From DATIXJ01 sp963714795 (GTDB lineage Bacteria > Bacteroidota > Ignavibacteria > UBA10030 > SZUA-254), in NCBI GenBank assembly GCA_963714795.1, contig CAVQPS010000010.1, positions 372,001-436,000 on the forward strand: a DNA stretch of 64,000 bases. The letters run 5' to 3'. The notes beneath the pieces were generated by a model. It was not told the origin of the DNA. It worked only from the letters and a program-made list of their open reading frames with translations, and made no database searches. Every line of letters starts with the position of its first letter. Position 1 is the stretch's first letter. This document shows, piece after piece, positions 16,176 through 26,097 of this stretch. Position numbers and translations under genes: made by a program.

Positions 16176-18609
16176 CCGCCTCCGCGACTGTCATATTCAA
16201 CACATCGGCAATCGACTTTCCCTTATACAATATTTCCAGTGTTTCACGGTTATATCGTTTTCCCTTACAAACCTCACACAAGACATACACATCGGGCAGG
16301 AAATTCATTTCAATTTTTCGCACGCCGTCGCCCTCACATTCGTCACAACGACCGCCCTTTACATTGAAACTGAACCTTCCGACCTTGTAACCGCGTATCT
16401 TTGCTTCCGGCAGTTGTGAATACAAATCGCGAATGAATGTGAATAATCCCGTGTACGTTGAGGGATTGGAACGGGGCGTTCTTCCGATCGGTGACTGATC
16501 GATATCGATCACTTTATCGATATAGGCAAGCCCGTCGATAGATTTGTACGGCAGAGGTATTTCTTTCGACTTAAAAAATTTTCTTGAAAGAATTCGATAC
16601 AATGTTTCGGAAATGAGACTCGATTTTCCGGAACCGCTCACTCCCGTGATGCAGACAAATGTGCCGAGCGGAATATTCAGCGTCAGTGATTTCAGGTTAT
16701 TGCCGCGTGCACCAAGAAGAGAAATTGTATTTCCGTTTCCTTTGCGGCGCCGGTTGGGAATTTCAATCTTTTTCTTGCCCGACAAATACAAGGATGTATT
16801 GGATTCGATCCCCTGGTTCACACCGTTGCTCTTTTTTGAAATTTTCAACTGATTCGGCTTACCGGTCGCAACAACATGCCCGCCATGCTCGCCGGCGCCG
16901 GGACCGAGATCAACCAGAAAATCCGCACTCTGAATCATTTCCTTGTCATGTTCGACAACGATCACCGTATTTCCAAGGTCGCGGAGTTCTTTTAAGCTGT
17001 TGATAAGCTTGATGTTATCCCGTTGATGCAGGCCGATGCTCGGCTCATCCAGAATATACAGGACGCCGACAAGTTGTGATCCGATTTGCGTCGCGAGACG
17101 GATGCGCTGACCTTCACCGCCGGAAAGTGTCCGTGCCGACCGATCAAGAGTCAGATAATCGAGACCGACATTCAAGAGAAAATGCAGTCGTTGAGTGATT
17201 TCTTTCAGAATTTGTTTGGCGATTTCTAACTGCCGGCTCGTCAGTTGCAACATTTCAAAGAAATCATATGCATCCCGGATCGAAAAGCCGACAACGTCGT
17301 TGATATTGAATGTCTTTTTAGATTTTGCATCGACCAATTTCACGGCAAGGCTTTCCCTGCGCAGCCGTCCTCCCTGACACAACTGGCACGGCTTGGTCGT
17401 CATAAATGATTCAACCCATTGACGAATTCCTTCCGACGAAGTCTCATCGTAATAATGCTTGAGGACATTGATGATTCCGTCAAACCGCTGTTTGTATGTT
17501 ACGATCCTTCCGGTGGAATAGGTATACGGAATTTCAAATTTCTCATCTCCCCCGCCGTGAATCAGAAGATCGATGAACTGCCGGGAAAGTTTTTTGACGG
17601 GAGCGTTCAAATTGATATTGTATTTTTTGGATACTGCGCGAACCTGATTCCACAACCATGTTTCGCGCGGCGCGCCTAACGGTGCAAGCCCTTCCTGATT
17701 GATCGAAAGGTTCGGATCGGGAAGAATCAGATCCATGTCGAAATCTTTCGTCTCACCGAGACCGCTGCACGTCGGGCAGGAGCCGTACGGTGAGTTGAAC
17801 GAAAACGAATTCGGCGCCGGTTCATCGTAACTGATGCCGCAGTTCAAACAGGCAAGATGCTGGCTGAAGAGTTGATCCTCCTCGTTTTTTTCGATAATGA
17901 CAAGTCCGGAACCGATCCGCAATGCCGTTTCAATGGAATCGGCAATCCGGGAACGCATGTCGGACCGAACGACAAGCCGGTCAACGACCACTTCGATATT
18001 ATGGACTTTATATCTGTCGACCTGCATCCCCTTTCGAATTTCTTTTACTTCCCCGTCGACACGCACGCGGAGAAATCCGTCTTTGACGATCTCTTCAAAC
18101 AATTCCCGGTAATGACCTTTCCGACCGCGAATGATCGGCGCGAGGATCTGGATATTCGAATTTTCCGGGTATACCATTACGGCATCGATAATCTGGTCAA
18201 CCGATTGTTTCTGCACAACCCGACCGCAATTGTAACAATGCTGGATGCCGACGCGCGCGAAGAGCAAGCGGAGATAATCGTAAATTTCTGTCACCGTTCC
18301 GACAGTCGAGCGGGGATTATGAGAAACGGTTTTCTGTTCGATGGAAATGGCGGGACTCAGACCTTCGATCTTATCGACATCTGGACGTTCCATGAGACCA
18401 AGAAACTGTCTGGCATAGGCGGAAAGACTCTCCACATACCGCCGCTGTCCTTCTGCGTAAATCGTATCAAACGCCAGGCTCGATTTTCCCGAGCCCGACA
18501 GTCCGGTAATGACGATCAACTGATCCCGCGGCATCTCAACGTCGATGTTCTTGAGATTGTGAACGCGGGCGCCTTTAACAATAAGTGTTTCTTGTTCCAA
18601 TGAAATCAC
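16120..18609 (-). CDS. uvrA: Excinuclease ABC subunit A, main frame, frameshifted near the C-terminus
   Basis: 829 residues covering most of UvrA, the damage-recognition ATPase of nucleotide excision repair. Seen: Walker A ITGLSGSGKSSLAFDT, the first zinc module (CLNC and CPTC), ABC signature LSGGEGQRIRL with Walker B LYILDEPSIGL, the second Walker A ITGVSGSGKSSLI, and the second zinc module (CDEC and CEVC). The frame leaves UvrA at SLTEK and ends IANVV, losing the second signature and Walker B. Joined with the 3' fragment the length would be about 960 residues, normal for the family. One A inserted in a four-A run explains it. This is either a sequence error or a recent mutation. Confidence 0.9.
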   Translation of the reverse strand: MISLEQETLIVKGARVHNLKNIDVEMPRDQLIVITGLSGSGKSSLAFDTIYAEGQRRYVESLSAYARQFLGLMERPDVDKIEGLSPAISIEQKTVSHNPRSTVGTVTEIYDYLRLLFARVGIQHCYNCGRVVQKQSVDQIIDAVMVYPENSNIQILAPIIRGRKGHYRELFEEIVKDGFLRVRVDGEVKEIRKGMQVDRYKVHNIEVVVDRLVVRSDMRSRIADSIETALRIGSGLVIIEKNEEDQLFSQHLACLNCGISYDEPAPNSFSFNSPYGSCPTCSGLGETKDFDMDLILPDPNLSINQEGLAPLGAPRETWLWNQVRAVSKKYNINLNAPVKKLSRQFIDLLIHGGGDEKFEIPYTYSTGRIVTYKQRFDGIINVLKHYYDETSSEGIRQWVESFMTTKPCQLCQGGRLRRESLAVKLVDAKSKKTFNINDVVGFSIRDAYDFFEMLQLTSRQLEIAKQILKEITQRLHFLLNVGLDYLTLDRSARTLSGGEGQRIRLATQIGSQLVGVLYILDEPSIGLHQRDNIKLINSLKELRDLGNTVIVVEHDKEMIQSADFLVDLGPGAGEHGGHVVATGKPNQLKISKKSNGVNQGIESNTSLYLSGKKKIEIPNRRRKGNGNTISLLGARGNNLKSLTLNIPLGTFVCITGVSGSGKSSLISETLYRILSRKFFKSKEIPLPYKSIDGLAYIDKVIDIDQSPIGRTPRSNPSTYTGLFTFIRDLYSQLPEAKIRGYKVGRFSFNVKGGRCDECEGDGVRKIEMNFLPDVYVLCEVCKGKRYNRETLEILYKGKSIADVLNMTVAEAVEFFSEIPSLTEKIANVV

Positions 18610-18629
18610 GTGAATGGAAAGGAATAATA

Positions 18630-18654
18630 AAGGCGACGAATCTTTCGCCGCCTT
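18630..18654 (-). terminator. Hairpin downstream of the methyltransferase gene
   Basis: AAGGCG-A-CGAA, 3-nt loop, TTCG-C-CGCCTT. On the minus strand it is followed by TTATTATT. It lies between the methyltransferase stop and the uvrA start, so it would separate the two transcripts. Confidence 0.45.
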
Positions 18655-18695
18655 GCTCTTTCAATGTATAAAACAGGCAAGAAAAATGCAAAACA

Positions 18696-19466
18696 TCATG
18701 TCGCACCAAACCGGCTTGCGTACATTTCCGTCACATATTTCAATGTCACGTTTCCGTTCGATTGATGTTTCAAAAAAATCTTCTTCAAACCGTCGACAAT
18801 AAATTCATGACCGGGCTGACCCGGAGCAGGAATATAGGATGCGGACAAGAATCGTCCTTTCATTCCATCCCAATCGAGAATTTGATGGTTCGGCAATTCT
18901 TTCGATACAATTTCTTTCTGAGAAAAAAATTCACAAAGAGTTTTGATATCGATATTTTTATGATGAATTTTTCCATATTCGGGTGTTTCGCGACGGAGGA
19001 ATTCTTCCAGTTCGATATGAAACGGATCACCACTAATTACACGCGTATTCCAGACCAACACTACCCATCCGTTGGGTTTCAAAATCCGTTGAAACTCTCT
19101 CTTTGACAAAGATCGGTCAAACCAATGAAACGCCTGCGCTGAAATTATGAGATCGATACTATTCGACGATAAGGTCGTTCCCTCGGCACTGCCGTTGATA
19201 CTCACAAATTTTTGGTTACTGCTATATTGTTGTTCAGCAGCAATGCGCATGTTGGCATTCGGCTCGACGGCATAGACCTTCCGGAAATGCGGAAGTAAAA
19301 TCTCGGTCATAATTCCCGTTCCGGAACCGATATCAGCGACAATGCTTTCATCGTTCAGGCTGCAAATTTCTTTTATGACACCGATTAATTCTTCGGGATA
19401 ATTCGGCCTATATTTTCGATAATCATTGACCCTATTGGTAAATCGCTCTTTAGAATCGATCTTCAT
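18696..19466 (-). CDS. Class I SAM-dependent methyltransferase
   Basis: 256 residues with the Methyltransf_11 fold: N-terminal FTNRVNDYRKYRPNYPEELI, motif I VADIGSGTGIMTEILL, acidic end of strand 2 VYAVEPNANM, motif II region NGSAEGTTL and LIISAQAFHWFD, and motif III KPNGWVVLVW. It resembles UbiE-like and cyclopropane/trans-aconitate-type small-molecule methyltransferases, but no substrate can be named. It stands alone on the minus strand, flanked by a hairpin downstream. Confidence 0.83.
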   Translation of the reverse strand: MKIDSKERFTNRVNDYRKYRPNYPEELIGVIKEICSLNDESIVADIGSGTGIMTEILLPHFRKVYAVEPNANMRIAAEQQYSSNQKFVSINGSAEGTTLSSNSIDLIISAQAFHWFDRSLSKREFQRILKPNGWVVLVWNTRVISGDPFHIELEEFLRRETPEYGKIHHKNIDIKTLCEFFSQKEIVSKELPNHQILDWDGMKGRFLSASYIPAPGQPGHEFIVDGLKKIFLKHQSNGNVTLKYVTEMYASRFGAT

Positions 19467-19510
19467 ACATCATTATTTTTATGGGGTTACTATGTTTTTT
19501 CACATCGAAT

Positions 19511-21475
19511 TTAATCACCGGTGGTAAATGTGAGCGTATACGGATTATCCAAATGAACTCCTTCTTTCGTCTGAAGACCGGTAGAAATTGTTATGCTGTA
19601 CGTTGTGTTTGCCTGCAATGCGCCGCTGATATTGTACGTAAAAGAAGTTGTTCCGTAATTAAACGATCCGGGAATATTCGGGCCACTTGAGAACGCTCCT
19701 GCAACCGTTGAGGAATTAATATTACCATTCAGAGTGAATATGATTGAACTTAACGTTTTGGAAACACCCACACTTCCATTCGTCACCGATGTGGTTGTCA
19801 CTTGAAACGGTCCTGTCGAAAATGAAAATGAATAAGGACTGCTCAATCCGCCGCCGCCCGTTGACTGAAGTGTCGTCGGAATCGTCACGGAATAATTCGT
19901 ATTTTCCCCAAGCTCAGCAGTCGGGTGGAACGTAAAACTCGTGCTTCCTTCAAACGTTGAAATCCATCCCGGCACGGACGGTGTGATGATAAAATCATTC
20001 TGTATGCCGGTCGTATCGAGAGGTGCATCCACATTGACTGTGATCGTACTGTTCAACGCGATATTTCCCGTTCCGTCGACCGGCGTTGTCGACGTCACAT
20101 TGACCGATGCTGTCGAAAACGAAAAGCTGTTCGGCAACGCCAGAGAATCACCGCTCTTCGAATGCAATCCGGATGAAAGCGTTACCATGTACGTCATATT
20201 GGCGCCGAATCCGTTCGATGGTACAAAAGAAAATACCGGCGAATCATTTTGCAATAACAATGTTCCGGGAATAGACGGAACGATCGAAAACGCTCCGCGC
20301 ACAGTTCCGGTATCGACATTATCGGTCAACGTCATCGTGATTCTTGAATTCAGCGCAATGTTGCCGCTTCCATCAGCCGGCGTACTTGTCGAAATTTGGA
20401 ATGGTATCGTCCTGAACGAAAAACTATACGGCTGAAACGGTGAACCGCCCTTTGATTTGAGTGAGTTCGATACGGAAATTGTATACAAAGTGTTCGTCAT
20501 AAACCTCGTCCCCGGCTTGAATGAGAATGAGCTTCCACCGTACGCATAGATGAGGCTCCCGGCAATGGGAGGACTGATAGAAAATGCCGGAAAAACCGTG
20601 CTGGTATCGATTGGCGCAGTGAGAGAAATGGTAACCGAATTTGTCACCGGAACATTGATACTTGCATCTAATGGCGTGGTCGTTAAGACCCGGATTGTCG
20701 TTGTTGTAAATGACGATGAATACCCGTTTTGAAAATGATGTCCATACTTATCGTTGGCAGATGGATCTACGGTAACAGTATATTGCGTATCGTTGATTGC
20801 ATTTTTGAAACTATATTTGATAATGGTGGAATCGGGTCCCGGAAATCCCGGCGTATAAATCCATTGACCGGTAAGCGCCGGTGAAATGTGGATGAATTGA
20901 AAGAATGTAGAATCGACCGGGCTGTTCAATGTCAATGTAATCGTCGATGTGGTCCCGACTTCCGCTGTACCGGCAACGGGAGCCATCGAAATGACACGGA
21001 AATATGGTTCGGGAGTGAATGTCATAGTGTATGCTGAACTGAAAACATTCCCGTTCACGTCGACGGCGCCGGAATCGACCGTCAGACTATACGGCTGGTT
21101 GATCTTCCAAAGGAATTTATACAACGATCCACGTGCATCCAAAGGAGTGATCGTAAAGGCATTGGTATTTTGTACCGAAACACTCGTCGTATCCAATTGC
21201 ACGTCACCGAGTGAAGACGTCAGATGAAGTGCATGCTTCATGGAAGTTCTGTCCATGATTTTATTAAACCAAATCGTTACCCGATTTGTGTAGTCAAGGT
21301 ATGGTCCGACACTCTTGTTGGATGGATACGTGGTCATGACCAACGGCTTGATTGCCGGGTCTGTTAATGATTGGTACGATTCGCCGGCAGGACCGACAGG
21401 GCCATCCGATCCTTTACAATGAAACGCAATGAATGAACAGACAAGCACAAGTACTGCCGAAAGATAGTTTCGCAT
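19511..21475 (-). CDS. Lipoprotein with six SbsA-type Ig-like repeats
   Basis: 654 residues. The N-terminal hydrophobic signal ends in IAFHC, a loose lipobox, followed by a short collagen-like GPVGPAGES linker. About six bacterial Ig-like (Big_5/SbsA_Ig) repeats follow, each starting near a TTP-x-(D/N)G-x-x-x-(V/I) turn (for example STPADGSGNIALNS and TTPVDGTGNIALNS) and ending SFSF(R/S)T. The protein is very rich in Ser and Thr. It is probably an outer-membrane or surface lipoprotein; these repeats are structural. A shorter paralogue lies directly upstream, sharing the linker, the SLTDPAI segment and the FNKIMDRT motif. The function is unknown. Confidence 0.78.
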   Translation of the reverse strand: MRNYLSAVLVLVCSFIAFHCKGSDGPVGPAGESYQSLTDPAIKPLVMTTYPSNKSVGPYLDYTNRVTIWFNKIMDRTSMKHALHLTSSLGDVQLDTTSVSVQNTNAFTITPLDARGSLYKFLWKINQPYSLTVDSGAVDVNGNVFSSAYTMTFTPEPYFRVISMAPVAGTAEVGTTSTITLTLNSPVDSTFFQFIHISPALTGQWIYTPGFPGPDSTIIKYSFKNAINDTQYTVTVDPSANDKYGHHFQNGYSSSFTTTTIRVLTTTPLDASINVPVTNSVTISLTAPIDTSTVFPAFSISPPIAGSLIYAYGGSSFSFKPGTRFMTNTLYTISVSNSLKSKGGSPFQPYSFSFRTIPFQISTSTPADGSGNIALNSRITMTLTDNVDTGTVRGAFSIVPSIPGTLLLQNDSPVFSFVPSNGFGANMTYMVTLSSGLHSKSGDSLALPNSFSFSTASVNVTSTTPVDGTGNIALNSTITVNVDAPLDTTGIQNDFIITPSVPGWISTFEGSTSFTFHPTAELGENTNYSVTIPTTLQSTGGGGLSSPYSFSFSTGPFQVTTTSVTNGSVGVSKTLSSIIFTLNGNINSSTVAGAFSSGPNIPGSFNYGTTSFTYNISGALQANTTYSITISTGLQTKEGVHLDNPYTLTFTTGD

Positions 21476-21670
21476 AGGTTCCTCTAAGGTGATGGTAATA
21501 TCTACATCTTGACATAAATATCACATGCAGGGTTTAATCCCAAACCAAGTATTTTGTGTTAAATAAGTTTAACGGAAGGAAAATCTCGTCCAAATGTTCG
21601 AAAAAGGATTGATGGACTTACCGTAGCACTAAAGTATCAAACGAAGGAATGAAAAGCAAAGATTGGAGCA

Positions 21671-21712
21671 AAACCCTTGCGGAGGGTTTTCAGAGACCTC
21701 CGCAAGGTTTTA
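21671..21712 (-). terminator. Intrinsic terminator between the two Ig-repeat lipoprotein genes
   Basis: Long stem: CCTTGCGGAGG pairs with CCTCCGCAAGG across a loop of about 10 nt (21671-21685 with 21697-21710). On the minus strand it is followed by TTTT. It lies 6 nt past the stop of the upstream paralogue, so the two lipoprotein genes are probably separate transcripts. Confidence 0.65.
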
Positions 21713-21717
21713 CAATT

Positions 21718-23097
21718 CTAATTTCCCGTGGTAAATGAAAACGTGTAAGGAGTCTTCAGATATGCTCCGCTTTTTGACCGCATCGCGGTTGAAATTGTTG
21801 CTATGTACGTTGTGTTTGCCGAAAGCGGCAGGTTCGTTGTATAATAATAAAAGTAGTAACTTCCATCAGAATAACTAAGATAACCGCTGACTCCCGGGAT
21901 GCTGAAAGCCGATTGTACGGTGCCAGTATCTATTTGAGCATTGAATGCAACTGACATCGAGGACAGGGACCTCGAAACTTCCGTAGTTCCGTTACCGGGA
22001 GAGGTCGATGTTACTGTAAATGGTTCGGTTCTGAATGAGAATACATAGGGAGACAAAAATTTTGTTCCATCTTTTGACCGCATCGAAGTATCAATAGTAA
22101 CTGTATAAAGCGTATCCGGAAGAAAACCACCGTTCGGATAAACGGAAAAGTAAGAATCTCCCTCATTATAATTAAAATAACCGGTAATCGCAGGATTAAT
22201 TTTAAACGCGGATACGATGGAACCGGTATCAACACTACTCGTGAACTGAATCACTATTTCGTTAGACAACGAGACATTCGTACTGCCATTTTGAGGATTC
22301 GTATAACTCACTCGGAACGGTGTTGTTATAAATGTTGAAACAGACTGCTGTGGCAGGTAATGACCATCTTTGTCGTGTGCCGTCGTCATGACGGTAACTG
22401 TGTATGGTGTATTGGCGGCAAGCGGGGTCGATGAGATATAGTAAATTATTGTTGAATCACCGCAGCAGTTTTCTACCCATGTGCCGGGGACGTTTGGCGT
22501 CAGATGAATTGATGAAAATATGGATGTATCGACAGCACCGTTGAATGTCATTGAAATTTGAGCAGAAGTATAAACATTGGTTGCGCCATTTGCCGGCGAA
22601 ATGCTTCGAATTCGAAAATACGGTTCGGGCTTGAATGTCATGCTGTATGAAGGTGATAACGCATTACCATTGATATCTTTCGCCGATGAATCGATATTTA
22701 CGGTATAGGTCTTTCCGATCTTCCATTGATAGGAAAAAGAAAGACTGTCTATTGCATATGCAAAAAATAAATCACCTCCGACAGAATAAACAGTTGTTGT
22801 ATCGATATGAACTGTCGTACCCGGAGTTGTGAGTTTTATCGCACGCCGCAACAATGTTCTGTCCATAATTTTATTGAAACGAATCTGGAGCTGGTTGGTA
22901 AAGTAGGGATCATATGGACCAACACTATTCGCCGGCGGATACGTGTTGATGACTTTCGGCATGATGGACGGATCGGTCAACGACTCATCGCCCGGTCCGG
23001 CTGGACCCTGCGGACCGGCAGGACCTTGAATTTCTTTACAACTCAATATAAGAAACACCAAAATGAATATTGCCGCACAACAAATAATTTTTGTCAT
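21718..23097 (-). CDS. Lipoprotein with four SbsA-type Ig-like repeats
   Basis: 459 residues. Signal peptide with a good lipobox (FLILSC), then a collagen-like GPAGPQGPAGPG linker, SLTDPSI, the FNKIMDRT segment and about four SbsA_Ig repeats (for example ISPANGATNVYTSA and TSPGNGTTEVSRS), ending YTFSFTTGN. A strong GGAGG Shine-Dalgarno lies 6 nt upstream of the ATG. It is a paralogue of the next gene downstream, with two fewer repeats. Likely a surface-exposed lipoprotein. Function unknown; adhesion or cell-surface structure is a guess. Confidence 0.78.
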   Translation of the reverse strand: MTKIICCAAIFILVFLILSCKEIQGPAGPQGPAGPGDESLTDPSIMPKVINTYPPANSVGPYDPYFTNQLQIRFNKIMDRTLLRRAIKLTTPGTTVHIDTTTVYSVGGDLFFAYAIDSLSFSYQWKIGKTYTVNIDSSAKDINGNALSPSYSMTFKPEPYFRIRSISPANGATNVYTSAQISMTFNGAVDTSIFSSIHLTPNVPGTWVENCCGDSTIIYYISSTPLAANTPYTVTVMTTAHDKDGHYLPQQSVSTFITTPFRVSYTNPQNGSTNVSLSNEIVIQFTSSVDTGSIVSAFKINPAITGYFNYNEGDSYFSVYPNGGFLPDTLYTVTIDTSMRSKDGTKFLSPYVFSFRTEPFTVTSTSPGNGTTEVSRSLSSMSVAFNAQIDTGTVQSAFSIPGVSGYLSYSDGSYYFYYYTTNLPLSANTTYIATISTAMRSKSGAYLKTPYTFSFTTGN

Positions 23098-23289
23098 GAA
23101 ACCCTCCAGCGGTTAAGTGACTTCAAACCTAACTATTACCTAACGGCAAGAACAGGGAAAACGAGATGTGATTCTACCCAATAGTTCAAAGGTACTGAAC
23201 GGGAAACTGAAATGCAATTCCGTGACAAAAACCAGGGAAAACATATTGAATGGTGAAAAACGAAGGGGGTGTATATTGAAGAACTATGT

Positions 23290-24195
23290 CTACCCGAGTC
23301 TTTGCCGTTTATGCAAATACTCGAACAATGCAACATCGAACGGCGTTGCCGTATCGAGCAAGACATAATCGATATTGTGCTCGCGGCATTCTTTTTTAAG
23401 GGAATTAATGAAATGCTTCATTTCTTCCTGGTAGGCTTTCTGGATATGCCACGGCTGGGTCGTTAATTCTTCGGCGGTTTCCAGATCTTTGAAGACGGCA
23501 TCGCTGCCGAATGCAAAACTTCTCTCGAGGGGATCGAGGATCTGTATCACGATCACTTCGTTTTTTTTATGCCGGAAGTGCCGTAAAGCGCTCATCACCT
23601 CTTCCGGCTTATCGAAAAAATCACTTAAAATGATCACCAGTCCCCGTCGCTTAATCCGCTCGGCTATATTATGCAACGAGTTTGCCGTTCCGGTTTTATT
23701 GCCGGGCTTGAGTAATTCGAGCTGTCGCATGATTTCGCGCAAATATGTTTTTGTTGCATGCGGCGGCATGGAAAACCGGACCGTCTCGTCGTAAATGGTA
23801 AATCCCACAGCGTCACGCTGCTGAACCATCAATTGTGCAAGCGCAGCACAGATAAACGAGGCATATTCGAGTTTTGTTAAACGATTCTCCGATGCAAACG
23901 ACATCGATTTGCTCGCATCGAGAATAAGATACGATTTGAGGTTGGTCTCTTCTTCAAATTGCTTGATGTAATACCGGTCGGTCTTGCCGTAAATTTTCCA
24001 ATCGATATGCCGGATCTCATCACCGGGCATGTATTGCCGGTGCTCGGCAAATTCAACACTGAAACCGTGATACGGACTTTTATGCAGACCGGTGATAAAC
24101 CCTTCCACGACGAGACGTGCTACCAGCTCCATGTTGGAAAGTTTCGCGACAACATCGGGTTGAAGATATTTCCGGTAGTCCTGAACCGTTTCCAT
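23290..24195 (-). CDS. DUF58-family protein (vWA-like)
   Basis: 301 residues of the DUF58 family. Seen: the diagnostic GFSVEFAEHRQYMPGDEIRHID followed by WKIYGKTDRYYIKQFEEE, then a von Willebrand A-like segment with a MIDAS-type start, ILDASKSM, and VIILSDFFDKPEE. DUF58 genes usually sit in operons with MoxR ATPases and other vWA proteins (Bat-like). Neither is visible here, so this is an isolated or distant member. It starts 7 nt after the TPR lipoprotein stop. Soluble; no transmembrane segment. Confidence 0.87.
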   Translation of the reverse strand: METVQDYRKYLQPDVVAKLSNMELVARLVVEGFITGLHKSPYHGFSVEFAEHRQYMPGDEIRHIDWKIYGKTDRYYIKQFEEETNLKSYLILDASKSMSFASENRLTKLEYASFICAALAQLMVQQRDAVGFTIYDETVRFSMPPHATKTYLREIMRQLELLKPGNKTGTANSLHNIAERIKRRGLVIILSDFFDKPEEVMSALRHFRHKKNEVIVIQILDPLERSFAFGSDAVFKDLETAEELTTQPWHIQKAYQEEMKHFINSLKKECREHNIDYVLLDTATPFDVALFEYLHKRQRLG

Positions 24196-24202
24196 CAGGG
24201 CT

Positions 24203-24706
24203 TCATTTCTTTGTTTTTTGATCGGAAGAATCCGAGGTACTTACATTTTGCTGCAATGCCTGACCGGGATCTTTCCCCATGTTCTCCAGTTCAAATTTCG
24301 CGGATTGCGCCAGCTCATGATTCGGATATTGCTGCAGAAATGATTGATAAATGGCTTTGGCACTGTCGGTGTTATGAAGTTCGTTATTGAACATAAATCC
24401 TGAAAGGAACAACATCGTCGGCGCTTCTTTGCTATTCGGAAACATCGTATAATACCGCCGGTAGGTATGTAAAGCTTTCTGTTCATCTTTCATGTCGTTC
24501 GAATAAATCGTTGCCAGCTGTGAAAGCGAGCTTTCCGCGTACGCTACCGTGGGAAACCGATCGACAATTTCTTCGAACCGGTCGGAGGCAACAGTAAAAT
24601 TTTTCTGCGATTCCGCTTCTTTTCCCTCGCTATACAATTGAGAATCGCTTTTGCGTGAACAGGATGATAATATGATCAAACAGATAAGAAATGAAAAATA
24701 TTTCAT
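24203..24706 (-). CDS. TPR-repeat lipoprotein
   Basis: 167 residues. Lipoprotein signal with lipobox LIILSSC at about residues 10-16, then TPR-like helical repeats: KNFTVASDRFEEIVDRFP, AESSLSQLATIY, KALHTYRRYYTMFPNSKEAPT and AKAIYQSFLQQYPNHELA. This resembles BamD or YbgF/CpoB-type tetratricopeptide lipoproteins, which act as periplasmic scaffolds. It is shorter than BamD and has no other recognisable domain. The Gln/Ser/Lys-rich tail is probably disordered. It is upstream of the DUF58 gene by 7 nt, forming a two-gene unit. Confidence 0.72.
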   Translation of the reverse strand: MKYFSFLICLIILSSCSRKSDSQLYSEGKEAESQKNFTVASDRFEEIVDRFPTVAYAESSLSQLATIYSNDMKDEQKALHTYRRYYTMFPNSKEAPTMLFLSGFMFNNELHNTDSAKAIYQSFLQQYPNHELAQSAKFELENMGKDPGQALQQNVSTSDSSDQKTKK

Positions 24707-24795
24707 CGGATAATCTTTCTTTTGGTAAATTGTGAAATGGAGCTATCAAACAGTTACAATAAATTTACAAATTGCCGGACGAACAAGCAAAATCA

Positions 24796-26097
24796 TTACG
24801 ATCGTTTCAATGTCGCAACGAAAAATCCATCAGTACCGTGATGATGCGGCGTCAAGAGGGCAAAGGGCGATTCCGTTTCGGTGAATGAATGAATCGGTTG
24901 AGGAATAAGATCCCGATGGCGATCGATAAACGACTGAATAACAGTTTGATTTTCTTCGGCAAATAACGAACATGTCGCGTAGACCAGCGTTCCGCTCTGA
25001 TTAAGAAATCGGGAATCACTTTCCAGGATCTCTAACTGCATTTCGGCATAATGTTGCACGATAGATTCCGCAATCGACCATTTGAACGCCGGATTTCTCC
25101 GGATCGTACCGCTTCCACTGCACGGCGCATCGATTAGTACGAGATCGGCTTTACCGATAAAATTTTCCGGCTGCAATTCTTCCCGCACTACGGTCCGAAT
25201 AATGGAAATCCCCGCACGCTTTGCACGGCGTTCCAATTCCGCCAGACGTTTTCCATCGACGTCGACGGCAATAATTTCACCCTCGTTCTTCATGAGATCG
25301 GCAAGATGCAATGCTTTACCGCCGGCTCCCGCACAACTGTCGATGACGATGTTTCCCGGAAGAGGATTCGCAAGAAGGGAAACAATCTGACTTCCTTCTT
25401 CCTGCATTTCAAACCATCCATCTCTGAACGAAGATAACGATTGGCTGTTGAATCGTTTCTCCGCAATCAAACCGACCGGCGAGAGCTTGGCCGGTTCCGT
25501 ATTGATTCCTTCTTGCTGCAATCTCGCCCGACATTCTTCCCTGCTTGCTTTCATTGTATTCACACGCAGGGTGATCGGGGCCGGTTTGTTGAGTGCCTGG
25601 AGCAACGATTCGGTTTCCTGACCAAAACATTCACTCCATTCCGCGATCATCCAGTCCTGATAAGAATATTTGACGCCGAACCGCACCTCTTCCGTTTCCG
25701 TTTGAAGAAAATCTAAATTCGTGTGTTGATGAAGCCAGTCAAGATATATTGTGAGGTCATGGTTCGGGAACGAAGTTTTCCATAACGTCGGCGGAATGGT
25801 TATCGCTTGTCCGTCAATGGCGGAATAGGCAGTAAGAACGGGAAGGTAACGCGCGTGCGGAGCGTTCAGGTCGGCACAGGCGGGATGCTCAATAAGAAAT
25901 TGTTCAAGAAGCGTTTCTGCGAACCTGCGATGGCGAATAACGCCGAAGACTGTTCCTGCAATACAACGGCGGTCATGCGAACCCAAATATGTTCGGGCAC
26001 GAAAGAATTCCGCTGTGAGTCGATCTGCAGGTTGCGTACTCTGATCGACCGTCTCCAGAAGTTCGAGGATATGACCGACCAAGGAAGAAGGGTTCAT
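24796..26097 (-). CDS. rsmB: RsmB/NOP-family rRNA (cytosine-C5) methyltransferase
   Basis: 433 residues. An N-terminal helical NusB-like region (about 1-150) is followed by a SAM-binding methyltransferase domain: motif I VIDSCAGAGGKALHLA, motif IV LIDAPCSGSGTIRRNP, and the catalytic-Cys motif VI TLVYATCSLFAEEN. Enzymes of this group methylate a cytosine of 16S rRNA (position 967 for RsmB). NusB-domain similarity is weak, so another member of the family (RsmF or NSUN-like) is possible. It overlaps the upstream isoaspartyl peptidase gene by 4 nt. Confidence 0.82.
   Translation of the reverse strand: MNPSSLVGHILELLETVDQSTQPADRLTAEFFRARTYLGSHDRRCIAGTVFGVIRHRRFAETLLEQFLIEHPACADLNAPHARYLPVLTAYSAIDGQAITIPPTLWKTSFPNHDLTIYLDWLHQHTNLDFLQTETEEVRFGVKYSYQDWMIAEWSECFGQETESLLQALNKPAPITLRVNTMKASREECRARLQQEGINTEPAKLSPVGLIAEKRFNSQSLSSFRDGWFEMQEEGSQIVSLLANPLPGNIVIDSCAGAGGKALHLADLMKNEGEIIAVDVDGKRLAELERRAKRAGISIIRTVVREELQPENFIGKADLVLIDAPCSGSGTIRRNPAFKWSIAESIVQHYAEMQLEILESDSRFLNQSGTLVYATCSLFAEENQTVIQSFIDRHRDLIPQPIHSFTETESPFALLTPHHHGTDGFFVATLKRS

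Noticed and set aside
17857..18603. Open frame of 248 codons on the plus strand inside uvrA
   Set aside because: Fully antisense to conserved UvrA coding sequence; no Shine-Dalgarno and no domain.
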